This document shows positions 26,799 to 34,677 of a DNA stretch of 64,000 bases, in pieces (positions within the stretch are counted from its first letter, which is position 1; every line of letters starts with the position of its first letter). Made by a program: the position numbers and the translations under genes. The notes beneath the pieces are model-generated. The model was not told the DNA's origin. It made no database searches and saw nothing but the letters and a program-made list of their open reading frames with translations. The stretch spans positions 186,001-250,000 of the forward strand of contig NZ_VCHY01000005.1 in the NCBI RefSeq assembly GCF_005877885.1, in the 5' to 3' direction. This stretch comes from Labilibacter sediminis. Lineage in GTDB: Bacteria > Bacteroidota > Bacteroidia > Bacteroidales > Marinilabiliaceae.

Positions 26799-27164
26799 CT
26801 AAATACCCTTATCCGCAGAACACACTTCTAAACTAGCACTTTCCCATTTAATTTGAGCATTAAGCTCATTTGTTAGCTTCTTAAAAAGATCCGCCTTTTG
26901 CGTATTACAACTCGACAATTCTACGTAACACCAGCCACTCTCTGTAAAAGTATGCAAAGCCAAATGCGATTCTGCCAACAACCAAAAAGCCGTAAATCCA
27001 TTCAGCGGAAATTGGTGCGATGATTCATTTAGTATTGTAAAACCTGCTTCAGACAAAATGTTAGCAAAGAGCTTTTTCAATTCGATCTCATCCACCAATT
27101 GAATCCAACCCTTGAGGTTAAAAATTCTTGGCGGAAGTTCCTTATGTTGTAATTCAATACTCAT
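26799..27164 (-). CDS. speD: S-adenosylmethionine decarboxylase proenzyme
   Basis: 121 aa from the ATG at 27164; the longer frame from 27200 would overlap the upstream stop codon. This is the short prokaryotic class. The self-cleavage site lies in LLAESHLALHTFTE: by comparison with Thermotoga AdoMetDC (Glu62/Ser63, His68, Cys83), Ser66 becomes the pyruvoyl group, His71 is the processing residue and Cys86 the proton donor. All three have the exact expected spacing, so the enzyme should be active. It makes decarboxylated AdoMet, the aminopropyl donor for the spermidine synthase encoded 20 bp upstream, and is followed by the K+ channel. Confidence 0.92.
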   Translation of the reverse strand: MSIELQHKELPPRIFNLKGWIQLVDEIELKKLFANILSEAGFTILNESSHQFPLNGFTAFWLLAESHLALHTFTESGWCYVELSSCNTQKADLFKKLTNELNAQIKWESASLEVCSADKGI

Positions 27165-27184
27165 ATTTCTCTTATTAATTCGGA

Positions 27185-28738
27185 CTAATACAAATCCCAA
27201 TTCCCTTTTAAATAGTATTTATACAATACCGGATCATGAATTTTATTCACTTTCACAGTATCGTTATGACCTGGGTAAATATCCTTACCAAAAGAAGTGA
27301 TCAGTTGCATGGCTTCATGATCTATCCATTTTGTTTCAATATGATCAAAACTAAGTTTTTGCAAAGCCTTTTTCAAGGGGAAATCATTACTTTTTTTAAT
27401 TCCTAAACTCCACCCCCATTCACCCAAAGTAATCACATGATTATGCAAAGGTACAGTATTAAAACCTGCACTCTGCATTGTTTTTACTATACATCTGAAA
27501 GCTTTGGTGGCAAAATAAGGGCTTCCGCCCTGTGTTATAATCATACCATTGGGACGCAAATGCTTATATGCTATTTTATAAAACTCCTCTGAATACAGCC
27601 TACCCAACTCTATGGTTCTTGGATCAGGCAAATCAACAATAATTACGTCGTAAAAATGTTTATTTTCACTTATAAAAGTAAAACCATCGCTATTAATTAC
27701 TTTAACCTTTGGATCTAAAAGAGAATTCTTATTTAGCTTGGTTAGCATCGGATGCTCCATACCCAACTTAGTCATGGCCGGATCCAAATCTACCAGGGTA
27801 ATCAGGTTTGTCTCTTGATATTTTAACAACTCCCGTACAGCACAACCATCTCCGCCTCCCAAAACCAAAACCTCTTTGGGGTGAGGATGTAAAGTCATTA
27901 CAGGATGCACCAAAGGTTCATGATACATCATCTCATCCATGGTACACAATTGTTGATTACCGTTGAGGTAAAGCCAAAAATCATCCTTCCACTGTGTCAT
28001 CACAATACGCTGATATTTTGATTGTTCGGCATATACCACTTTATCCTTGTACTTTTGTTGCTCACCATAAGTTATAATCGGATCTGCTAAAAACAATCCA
28101 CTGATCAACACCAATGAAATCGCCAAAATGGTAATGTTAAAAGGCAATTTAAATGAGGCAGAAATAAACCTGTTTAAAAAAACATATACTCCAACTGCAA
28201 CACTAAAATTCACTATTCCTAAAAAGAAAGGTGTATAGTTTAATCCTAAAAATGGGATTCCAATAAAGGCAAAGAAAATACCTCCCACTAAACTTCCGTA
28301 ATAATCCTTCTCTAATACCTTCGAAATATTCACCCTTAAATCATCATATTGATCATTGATACGTGTAACCAAAGGAATTTCCATTCCTATTAATATACCA
28401 ATGATAATACTACAGGAATAAATCACCACAGCCAATGAAGCCGTATATGCAGATGCTGTGTAAACAATTAAAGGTACAAATGATACAACCAACGAAAGAA
28501 TAAACTCCAACATCAAAAATTTCTCGGTCAGCTTGCTGGTAAACGATTTACTAATTCTACTTCCAAGTCCCATCGAGAACATCATGGTAGAAACAATCAT
28601 TGCCCACTGAAAGGTTGAATCGCCCAAAAAATGAGTTGCTAATGTAGACAAAAGGCACTCTGCTGCAAAACCACTAAAACCAGTTGCAAAAATGGCCGCG
28701 ATTAAAATTGCCGAATACCTGTTTTTAATTTTAAACAT
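27185..28738 (-). CDS. speE: Membrane-embedded spermidine synthase (polyamine aminopropyltransferase)
   Basis: 517 aa. Six to seven membrane helices (about 8-215; GFSGFAAECLLSTLATHFLG, IIIGILIGMEIPLVTRI) precede a cytosolic aminopropyltransferase domain (about 225-500). The SAM-like site is LVLGGGDGCAVRELL (294-298 is the GGGDG), DLDPAMTKLGMEHP binds the nucleoside, and VDLPDP (Asp369, Asp372) occupies the place of the DxxD catalytic motif. The reaction is putrescine plus decarboxylated AdoMet to spermidine. The membrane-fused form is frequent next to PspA/DUF350 genes. speD lies 20 bp downstream and supplies its co-substrate; a 532-bp non-coding gap separates it from the DUF350 gene upstream. 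Confidence 0.9.
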   Translation of the reverse strand: MFKIKNRYSAILIAAIFATGFSGFAAECLLSTLATHFLGDSTFQWAMIVSTMMFSMGLGSRISKSFTSKLTEKFLMLEFILSLVVSFVPLIVYTASAYTASLAVVIYSCSIIIGILIGMEIPLVTRINDQYDDLRVNISKVLEKDYYGSLVGGIFFAFIGIPFLGLNYTPFFLGIVNFSVAVGVYVFLNRFISASFKLPFNITILAISLVLISGLFLADPIITYGEQQKYKDKVVYAEQSKYQRIVMTQWKDDFWLYLNGNQQLCTMDEMMYHEPLVHPVMTLHPHPKEVLVLGGGDGCAVRELLKYQETNLITLVDLDPAMTKLGMEHPMLTKLNKNSLLDPKVKVINSDGFTFISENKHFYDVIIVDLPDPRTIELGRLYSEEFYKIAYKHLRPNGMIITQGGSPYFATKAFRCIVKTMQSAGFNTVPLHNHVITLGEWGWSLGIKKSNDFPLKKALQKLSFDHIETKWIDHEAMQLITSFGKDIYPGHNDTVKVNKIHDPVLYKYYLKGNWDLY

Positions 28739-28754
28739 TAAAAATAAATCTTTT

Positions 28755-28784
28755 TAGCCATTAGCTGTTAGCTATAGGTTATTA
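28755..28784 (-). repeat. AGCTA-type degenerate repeat (left flank)
   Basis: Read on the minus strand it begins TAATAACCTATAGCTAACAG and continues AGCTAATGGCTA. It matches 58426-58455 at about 26 of 30 positions and the segment at 29237-29260 in part. Confidence 0.6.
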
Positions 28785-28966
28785 ATGTGAATCAAGGGTT
28801 AAAACTTCGATAATAAAAGTATTATTCTCAGGGATTTCATCCCTAAAACCCTGACTTCCTTTTGTTCATAAGAGTTAGCAAAATAATGTATTCACGATTT
28901 ACGCTACGCTCCAATTCTTTTCTTGATAAAAGAAAGGAAGCAAAGAAAATCAAGACTGCGCCCGCT

Positions 28967-29080
28967 GTGCTATAAAAACATGCGGTTGACTCGTCTAAAT
29001 TGCTAAAACTCGCTTCTTCCTTCGTCAGAAGCTCAAACAATTCGCAATTTTACGACAATCAACCTTGTTTTTATGCTCAC
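28967..29080. repeat. Long imperfect palindrome able to form a 114-nt hairpin
   Basis: Arms 28967-29003 and 29044-29080 are near reverse complements (about 28 of 37 positions; blocks ATAAAAACA, GGTTGA and AAATTGC). The loop contains a second small stem, GCTTCT with AGAAGC (29012-29032). The sequence upstream (about 28900-28960) resembles dispersed intergenic repeats common in this phylum. Only one copy is in the window. Confidence 0.6.
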
Positions 29081-29236
29081 CGGACGAGGTCAGGGTGAAG
29101 ACAAGCTGACTTTGCTAATGAAACACCTTTTTCAACTTGATTGGCATTATTAGTAAAATTCACACAAACGATACAATTTTCCATGAGTGTTAGAGAATCG
29201 GACATTAAACATGAACTTACCTTCTGCCACTTCGGG

Positions 29237-29260
29237 GCTAATAGCTAACGACTAAAAGCT
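29237..29260 (+). repeat. AGCTA-type degenerate repeat (right flank)
   Basis: Begins GCTAATAGCTAACGACTAAA, ten bases before the stop codon of the DUF350 gene. It is the inverse partner of 28755-28784 and close to 58434-58460. Confidence 0.55.
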
Positions 29261-29270
29261 ATCTGCTATT

Positions 29271-30146
29271 TTACAAACACCAGGTAATTAAAACCGAACC
29301 TCCAATATAAGCAAAGGCTTCAATAATGGCCGCACCAACATTAGGATGCTCCTGGTTAATAATTTCATCGGTTAATCTTTGACCTGGCAATAAAATTTTG
29401 TCGGTTAAGAAACGCATTACAGGTAATAAAATGATTCCCAGTATCAGCTCAAAACCTGCCTCAGTAAAAGTAGGTAACCATCCTTCAAAGTCACCTGCCA
29501 AACCATGACGTATTAAATTAGCAATGGCAATTAAAGCACCGGCAAAACCTACTCCAACCGCAACATTGTCTTTTTCAATATGATCGTGCACATCATATGG
29601 AGTAATCAATTGGTACACGGCTGCTGCAATAACAATGGCCACCTGACCTACTGCCCAAAACACCACTGCTGTTAAAATTCCATGGCTCCACATGCCTACT
29701 TCACTCTCGCCACTTACAGCACCAAAAATAATTAATCCCGAAGCAATAGAAACAGCTCCTTCAATAACTCCTGTTCCGGAATTTCTATCTTCAATAATCT
29801 CCTTCTTAACACAAAACTTACGGAGAACAATTTTATCATTAAGCCAAATAGATACGTTTAGCAAAACAATAGCCAATACTCCATAAATTAAAATATCGAT
29901 GACATCATAGATCAATCCTCTTGAAGGGCCAACAATGGCACTTCCAATGGCTAATAACAAACCTATAAAATAACCTACATGTGCAAAAGCGAAAGCCAGG
30001 TTATCTTTTTCAACCAACTCTTCTTTTACGCTAAATCCTTTATTAACCATTTGGTAAACCAGTTTGCCTAGATAAAAGATGACGAAAGCAACTGCAATAT
30101 AAACTACTGCATCATATAATATTGTTGAAATATCTGATAAATTCAT
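29271..30146 (-). CDS. Double DUF350 (YjfL-type) membrane protein
   Basis: 291 aa with two DUF350 units of four helices each: about 15-145 (FAHVGYFIGLLLAIGSAIVG) and about 155-290 (VAVGVGFAGALIAIANLIRHG). Each unit carries the family's NLAFAFAHVG/NVAVGVGFAG start and ends in KIVLRKFCVKKE or KILLPGQRLTDEI. DUF350 proteins (E. coli YjfL) are inner-membrane proteins of unknown function, often beside PspA-family genes. Here PspA lies three genes upstream and the spermidine synthase is the next gene downstream. The stop codon abuts an AGCTA repeat. Confidence 0.9.
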   Translation of the reverse strand: MNLSDISTILYDAVVYIAVAFVIFYLGKLVYQMVNKGFSVKEELVEKDNLAFAFAHVGYFIGLLLAIGSAIVGPSRGLIYDVIDILIYGVLAIVLLNVSIWLNDKIVLRKFCVKKEIIEDRNSGTGVIEGAVSIASGLIIFGAVSGESEVGMWSHGILTAVVFWAVGQVAIVIAAAVYQLITPYDVHDHIEKDNVAVGVGFAGALIAIANLIRHGLAGDFEGWLPTFTEAGFELILGIILLPVMRFLTDKILLPGQRLTDEIINQEHPNVGAAIIEAFAYIGGSVLITWCL

Positions 30147-30172
30147 TGTAAATATGTTTCAGGTTTAGGTTT

Positions 30173-30991
30173 TTATTTTCCAAATCCACCGCTTCTGCTA
30201 CGAGAAGATGAACTACTATAACGAGATGAGCTACGCGTTTTCTTTGAATAGCTGGAGCTTGATGAATAAGCCCTTGCTTTTGATGCACTACTGGAACGGG
30301 AAACCTGGCTACGAACCTGCGTTTTAAAATTAGAAGGTTTTGATCCCCATCTAGATGTTTTTCCTGACCCGGAAGAAGTATAAGAGCGCGTACCATACAT
30401 ATTGGTTCCATTAGGTCCATAATAAGGGCGAGAACCATAATATCCTCCACCATAGTAATCGTTATAATACGAACGGTGAACAGGAAACATCATATTAAAC
30501 ATCGACGACATAAAAGCATACCTTCCATAAAACTCCCAAAACGAAGTTCCATTACGTTCGGTCCATTGTCCATATTTTTCATTTCCTACATAATGATTGT
30601 ACCCTGCAGGAGCTGCAACTTTTGAAAGACGTCCGTTCTTTTTTGAGGCAATTTCCATCCCCATATTATTTACATTATCTGCAAAAAATGTTTCAGAAAC
30701 CAATTCCCATTCAGTTTCCCTGGCCAATACAGTATCCGGTTTTTCAATGATGACATTGTATTGGTGATAATATTTTCCGCTTCGTGAATCCATATCCAAT
30801 AAGATGATGGAAAAATTATTTTCTGCAGATAAAGAACGTACCAGTTTATCTACCGGCGACTTTTCCCAGGTTGATGCAGTTACCTGCGCCGGACTATAAC
30901 TTTGGCGAGAAGATTTTCGATTATTACAGGTTTTAAGAACAAAAAAACCTATAATAACGGCAATGATAATTTTAGCAATTCCGTTATTCAT
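30173..30991 (-). CDS. Membrane-anchored protein with Ser/Tyr/Gly-rich tail (unknown; YjfM/DUF1190-like by position)
   Basis: 272 aa. One N-terminal membrane helix (about 5-21), a folded part (about 35-150; SIILLDMDSRSGKYYHQYNV, EWELVSETFFADNVNNMGMEIASKKNGR), then a low-complexity tail (about 165-272) rich in Ser, Tyr, Gly and Arg ending SRSGGFGK. I do not recognise a named domain. In E. coli yjfIJKLMC the gene beside the DUF350 gene is yjfM (DUF1190), whose product also has a membrane or lipoprotein anchor and a Ser/Gly-rich end, so this gene may fill the same slot; that is inference from place and composition. It lies 26 bp upstream of the DUF350 gene and 27 bp downstream of the DUF4178 gene. 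Confidence 0.7.
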   Translation of the reverse strand: MNNGIAKIIIAVIIGFFVLKTCNNRKSSRQSYSPAQVTASTWEKSPVDKLVRSLSAENNFSIILLDMDSRSGKYYHQYNVIIEKPDTVLARETEWELVSETFFADNVNNMGMEIASKKNGRLSKVAAPAGYNHYVGNEKYGQWTERNGTSFWEFYGRYAFMSSMFNMMFPVHRSYYNDYYGGGYYGSRPYYGPNGTNMYGTRSYTSSGSGKTSRWGSKPSNFKTQVRSQVSRSSSASKARAYSSSSSYSKKTRSSSRYSSSSSRSRSGGFGK

Positions 30992-31018
30992 TTAATTAGT
31001 TATTAGGATGATTACTGT

Positions 31019-31558
31019 TTATTTTACTGGTAGAATATTTGAAATCTCAAATTCCTTCACGCTAATTCCTACAGAGGCTTCAAACTCCTTTTCGCCCCAT
31101 TGCTCAATGCACAACACATGATCCCCGTTGTTATCTTCAAAATTCCAACAACGAAATTCTTCCCATGAGTCACCTTTGGCTATATCATGAAAATACCCTG
31201 GAGCCTCACTTTCGAGATAATAAACCACATCCTGATAGGTAATCTTTTTGGGTGGCTCCTGTCGTAAATGAAGTGTTTCCGTCAAATTCTCATCTATTGC
31301 CCTGATTTTTACTTTCTGAGTTAATGTAATTTCCAGTTCATCATCTTCTTCAATAGATAAATAACGAACCAGAGTTCCATTGCTTACTTTAAATTCACGG
31401 GTGAAATAATTATCTCCCCAATCATATTCGTAGATGGCCTGAACCTCCCATGTTGACAGATCATATTCAAAAACAAAACCAACATCCAGGTCTTTAACCT
31501 GAATATTGGTGCTGTCGTAATGAGGTTCTTTACTTTTAAAAATATCAAAGATACCCAT
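31019..31558 (-). CDS. DUF4178 domain protein
   Basis: 179 aa, one DUF4178 domain (about 15-170): IQVKDLDVGFVFEYDLSTWEV, YEYDWGDNYFTREFKV, RYLSIEEDDELEITLTQKV, ending in CIEQWGEKEFEASVG. There are no membrane helices or catalytic motifs. DUF4178 is an all-beta family seen beside PspA homologues; DUF2491 (YjfK) holds the same slot in E. coli. It lies 24 bp downstream of pspA and 27 bp upstream of the Ser-rich gene in one transcript. Biochemical role unknown. Confidence 0.85.
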   Translation of the reverse strand: MGIFDIFKSKEPHYDSTNIQVKDLDVGFVFEYDLSTWEVQAIYEYDWGDNYFTREFKVSNGTLVRYLSIEEDDELEITLTQKVKIRAIDENLTETLHLRQEPPKKITYQDVVYYLESEAPGYFHDIAKGDSWEEFRCWNFEDNNGDHVLCIEQWGEKEFEASVGISVKEFEISNILPVK

Positions 31559-31582
31559 GCTATTATTTAAAATATAATTGTA

Positions 31583-32281
31583 TTACTTTTTCAATTTTGC
31601 TTTAAGCTCCTCAAGAGAATTGGATGCTTTTACATTTTTATCAGACAATACATCATCAATTTCCTCATCGATGCTTCTGTTCTCCAGGGAAATTTCACCA
31701 TAAGCTTCACTTAAAGCTTCTTGCTGGGCTACTTTCTCTTTCATCTTCTCGAGCATAGAAACCGTACCTGAGCTATCAATTCCACTCAGCTGCTTGTTAA
31801 TTTTTTGCGTAGCACTACTTACGCGAGCACGAGCCTTTAAAGTACGAAGTTCATTTTCGTAGCTGGTAATTGTACTCTTTAATTTCTTAACATTTTTATC
31901 CAGACTGGCAATATTGTTATCAAAACGCGTTACTTCTTCCTGAGCACGAGAAGCTGCTTCAACAGCCTCCTCTTTTCTGGACAAAGCCTCTGTAGCTAAT
32001 CTATCTGCCTCAGCCACATCTAACTCACCTTTTTCAGCTTTTTGAATCAACAAAATAGCCTTCTGCTCAAAGTTTTTTGCAATTTCCTTATTTGAATTTA
32101 AATCCTTCTTGCTACGTATAGCCATTGCTTTTACCTCAGCCAAAGCCTGAAGACTTTTATCCAAATCTTTTTTAAGATCCCGAATACCTTGTTCGGTCAT
32201 TTTAATGGGATCTTCTAATTTATCTACAATAGCGTGAGCCTCAGCTTTACCCACACGAAATATTCTATTAAAAATACTCAT
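31583..32281 (-). CDS. PspA/IM30 (ESCRT-III-like) family protein
   Basis: 232 aa. MSIFNRIFRVGKAEAHAIVDKLEDP is the family's amphipathic N-terminal helix and start. A long alpha-helical hairpin follows (about 25-180; DPIKMTEQGIRDLKKDLDKS, then Ala/Glu/Lys-rich coiled coil), and MLEKMKEKVAQQEALSEAYGEI near the end. PspA proteins bind stressed inner membrane and form ESCRT-III-like assemblies. No pspF, pspB or pspC is present, so regulation differs from the classical Psp system. It lies 12 bp downstream of the YbjN-like gene and is followed by DUF4178, Ser-rich and DUF350 genes. Confidence 0.92.
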   Translation of the reverse strand: MSIFNRIFRVGKAEAHAIVDKLEDPIKMTEQGIRDLKKDLDKSLQALAEVKAMAIRSKKDLNSNKEIAKNFEQKAILLIQKAEKGELDVAEADRLATEALSRKEEAVEAASRAQEEVTRFDNNIASLDKNVKKLKSTITSYENELRTLKARARVSSATQKINKQLSGIDSSGTVSMLEKMKEKVAQQEALSEAYGEISLENRSIDEEIDDVLSDKNVKASNSLEELKAKLKK

Positions 32282-32293
32282 CGTTTCTAAAAT

Positions 32294-32689
32294 TTAAGCT
32301 TTTGAAAATTCAATTAATTCTTCTGAATACTCAGACAATAAAAGTTTTAGGGAGTTAAGTGATGCTTCCAACTCATTTAAATCCAAATTTTCAAGTTGAA
32401 GGGTGTCTCTAAATATCACCTTTTTACCCGATTCATCCAATGAAAAGGCTCCATGAACAACTTCCCTGTTTTTAATTAATAATGATTTAAATATTTCCTC
32501 AGATCCTTTATTTAGTTCAAACAAAAGTCCTTCAATAATAACGATGCTGTCTTCGCAATCTATCACTACATTGCTAATGCCATCTTCTTCTTTTTCAATC
32601 ACTACTAATTCTTCATTTGCATCTTCAGATACAATACGGTACTCCAGATCCATTAGGTAATCCTTCACCTTATTAAAGTATTCACTCAT
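32294..32689 (-). CDS. YbjN-like (type III secretion chaperone-fold) protein
   Basis: 131 aa from the ATG at 32689 (MSEYFNKVKDYLMDLEYRI), which is where family members start; a longer frame to 32755 adds 22 atypical residues. The fold is YbjN/CesT-like: VVIDCEDSIVIIEGLLFELN, then LLIKNREVVHGAFSLDESGK, VIFRDTLQLENLDLNELEAS and LLLSEYSEELIEFSKA. It heads the operon that continues with pspA. In E. coli yjfIJKLMC the first gene, yjfI (DUF2170), sits in the same place. It may act as a PspA partner or chaperone; this is inferred from position only. Confidence 0.82.
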   Translation of the reverse strand: MSEYFNKVKDYLMDLEYRIVSEDANEELVVIEKEEDGISNVVIDCEDSIVIIEGLLFELNKGSEEIFKSLLIKNREVVHGAFSLDESGKKVIFRDTLQLENLDLNELEASLNSLKLLLSEYSEELIEFSKA

Positions 32690-33040
32690 AGCATTTTTTG
32701 TTTTTAAACAATTTTTGATTAATGATATAAAATGGTTTTTGATTTCTTTATTCAAAATAATATTTGTGCATAAACTTCTCTAATGCATACCACAAAATGG
32801 AATACTGGAAATTACAAATATTGGGTTCAATAAGAAAGACAAGCAGAATTACAATAATAAAAAATAAAAATGAATTTACATAAGGAATGAACCGATTTAT
32901 TTAAAAGGCTTGCATCCTAATAATCGGTCAACATAAACTGTAAAAAAGGCCAGTTTCCAATTACTTCACACAAGCATAATACAAAGCTCCTTCTGCTCAG
33001 TTTTTAAAATCACTCTGTAACAAAACCTTCTCTAAACAAG

Positions 33041-34525
33041 CTACTTGCGCCTATACACTTTAGCCCGCCCAAATTCCTTTACCAAAGTATAGTTTTCGGC
33101 TATTTGTTTTTGGTAGTATTTGTTTGCTTCTGACGACCTTGAACCAAAAGGTAATCGCTCACTACGATTAACCACATACGAAGGCCTACTTTCAAACAAA
33201 CTCCTCATCTCAGCCATTGGATTCTCCTTACTTCCTTCTACGTTGGAATATAAATAAGAACGTAATAAATTAGAAGGGTGTGTTCCTATCTTTGAAGGCG
33301 GATCAACATCTAAAAGCCAGTAACTAATGTGATAGTATAGAAAAAGTGAAGATTCATTAGAACTTGATTGATCTTTAATATACTGAGTAACTTCGAACGA
33401 AGGACCATTATACAAGCTTTTCCCCTGACTTATACGCTGACCAAGTTTGGCATACTCGATATACGACTCAATTGGTATCAACAGCAAAATGTACAATAGA
33501 AAGCGAACCGGACTTAATTTTTTGAAATTAATAAGACTAAAAACCTCCAGTACAAAAAATAACATAAACGGAAAAAGCTGAACCAGGTAATGTCCATTTA
33601 GCCTTCCTCCTTTAATTAGCATAAACATTAAGGCTCCCGTAAAAATTCTTAGATACCAAACATTTTTATCCTTTGGCTGAAAGAACGCTATTTTTCGACT
33701 ATATATAAATCCAGTCAACCAAATAATAACAACAGGTAAAAGACTTTTAGCCACATCAAACATTCTACCTGATCCTGAACCTGCATAGTCCAATGAGGCC
33801 TTAACAACGGAGTTCCACCATACTTCAGGGATTCCCTGTATGACATAAGGCAAGAAACCCAGTCCTGTAGCTAAAACTACGCCAACAGAAATAATAAATC
33901 CACGAAGAAAAAACTGCCTTACTGTAAGTTTAGATGAGAAAATATACACTACATACAAAACAAAAATGGCATACACCAGATTTAACCTGAACATGATAGA
34001 AATTCCCAACAATACAGCTGATAAAAAAAGTCCTCCTAAACTATCCCGCCCCTTAACAAAGATATAAACCCCTGCTACACAAAACACCATAGCCAAATGT
34101 TCCGACATCACTCCCTGCATGGTTCCGAACAAACTTGACAGTACGATATAACCTATTCCATTATAAAAGCCAAAACGTTTTGATTTAATGGATTTCCCGA
34201 TTAAGTATACAAACCATGTAGTAATGCTAATTACAAACACCCCCGCCAATCTAATGGCAATAAAACTTTTTCCGAACAAGGCTATAACAGCCCCGAAAAA
34301 ATAAAAAACAAAGGGTGGTTTCAGATCCCATAAAGCCGTATATGGGAGATTTCCATCAACCAACGACTGCCCCATTAAAATAAAGGTACTCTCATCATGA
34401 TCGATATAATCACGAAAGAAAAAAGGGAAACGAATAAAGAAACATAACAGAAAGAATGCAATGGCTATAAATAGCTCTCCCTGGTTTTCTATATTATTTT
34501 GAAATAAACTTTTTTTCCGGGCCAA
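33041..34525 (-). CDS. GT39-like membrane glycosyltransferase
   Basis: 494 aa with about eleven membrane helices. The luminal acidic motif YIDHDESTFILMGQSLV (the DE of GT-C enzymes) follows helix 1, then YTALWDLKPPFVFYFFGAV, a signature of the PMT/ArnT-like group. The rest alternates hydrophobic helices with short loops and ends in a ~130-residue soluble periplasmic domain (about 365-494; SQGKSLYNGPSFEVTQYIK). GT39-type enzymes use polyprenyl-phosphate sugars to glycosylate lipid A, proteins or polysaccharides. The acceptor is unknown. It is monocistronic. Confidence 0.87.
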   Translation of the reverse strand: MARKKSLFQNNIENQGELFIAIAFFLLCFFIRFPFFFRDYIDHDESTFILMGQSLVDGNLPYTALWDLKPPFVFYFFGAVIALFGKSFIAIRLAGVFVISITTWFVYLIGKSIKSKRFGFYNGIGYIVLSSLFGTMQGVMSEHLAMVFCVAGVYIFVKGRDSLGGLFLSAVLLGISIMFRLNLVYAIFVLYVVYIFSSKLTVRQFFLRGFIISVGVVLATGLGFLPYVIQGIPEVWWNSVVKASLDYAGSGSGRMFDVAKSLLPVVIIWLTGFIYSRKIAFFQPKDKNVWYLRIFTGALMFMLIKGGRLNGHYLVQLFPFMLFFVLEVFSLINFKKLSPVRFLLYILLLIPIESYIEYAKLGQRISQGKSLYNGPSFEVTQYIKDQSSSNESSLFLYYHISYWLLDVDPPSKIGTHPSNLLRSYLYSNVEGSKENPMAEMRSLFESRPSYVVNRSERLPFGSRSSEANKYYQKQIAENYTLVKEFGRAKVYRRK

Positions 34526-34677
34526 ACTATGGATTATTTAATAAATATCTACAGATTTTCATTCATCGAATACGCTAAATATTATACCGTATTAACGAGG
34601 CCCAAATATAGTAAAATGATTTTGACTGAATAAGGCTTATCACTTTACTATATTAGAACAGAAAGCTTCAATAAAAG

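Larger units (their letters stand above)
28739..29270. other. Long non-coding spacer with hairpin repeats inside the Psp-polyamine cluster
   Basis: No credible gene. A degenerate AGCTA-type repeat at 28755-28784 is matched in inverse orientation at 29237-29260, so the spacer is bracketed by short inverted repeats. In between lies a strong hairpin (28967-29080). A 65-codon frame on the minus strand crosses the hairpin but has no start context or recognisable protein. No TAnnTTTG box was found for speE. Confidence 0.6.

Noticed and set aside
28843-29040. A 65-codon minus-strand open frame in the DUF350-speE spacer
   Set aside because: It crosses one arm and the loop of the long palindrome, has no promoter and resembles frames that appear by chance in dispersed intergenic repeats.
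30112-30453. A 113-codon frame overlapping the Ser-rich gene in another frame
   Set aside because: It arises from the low-complexity tail coding region; the gene frame fits the operon spacing.
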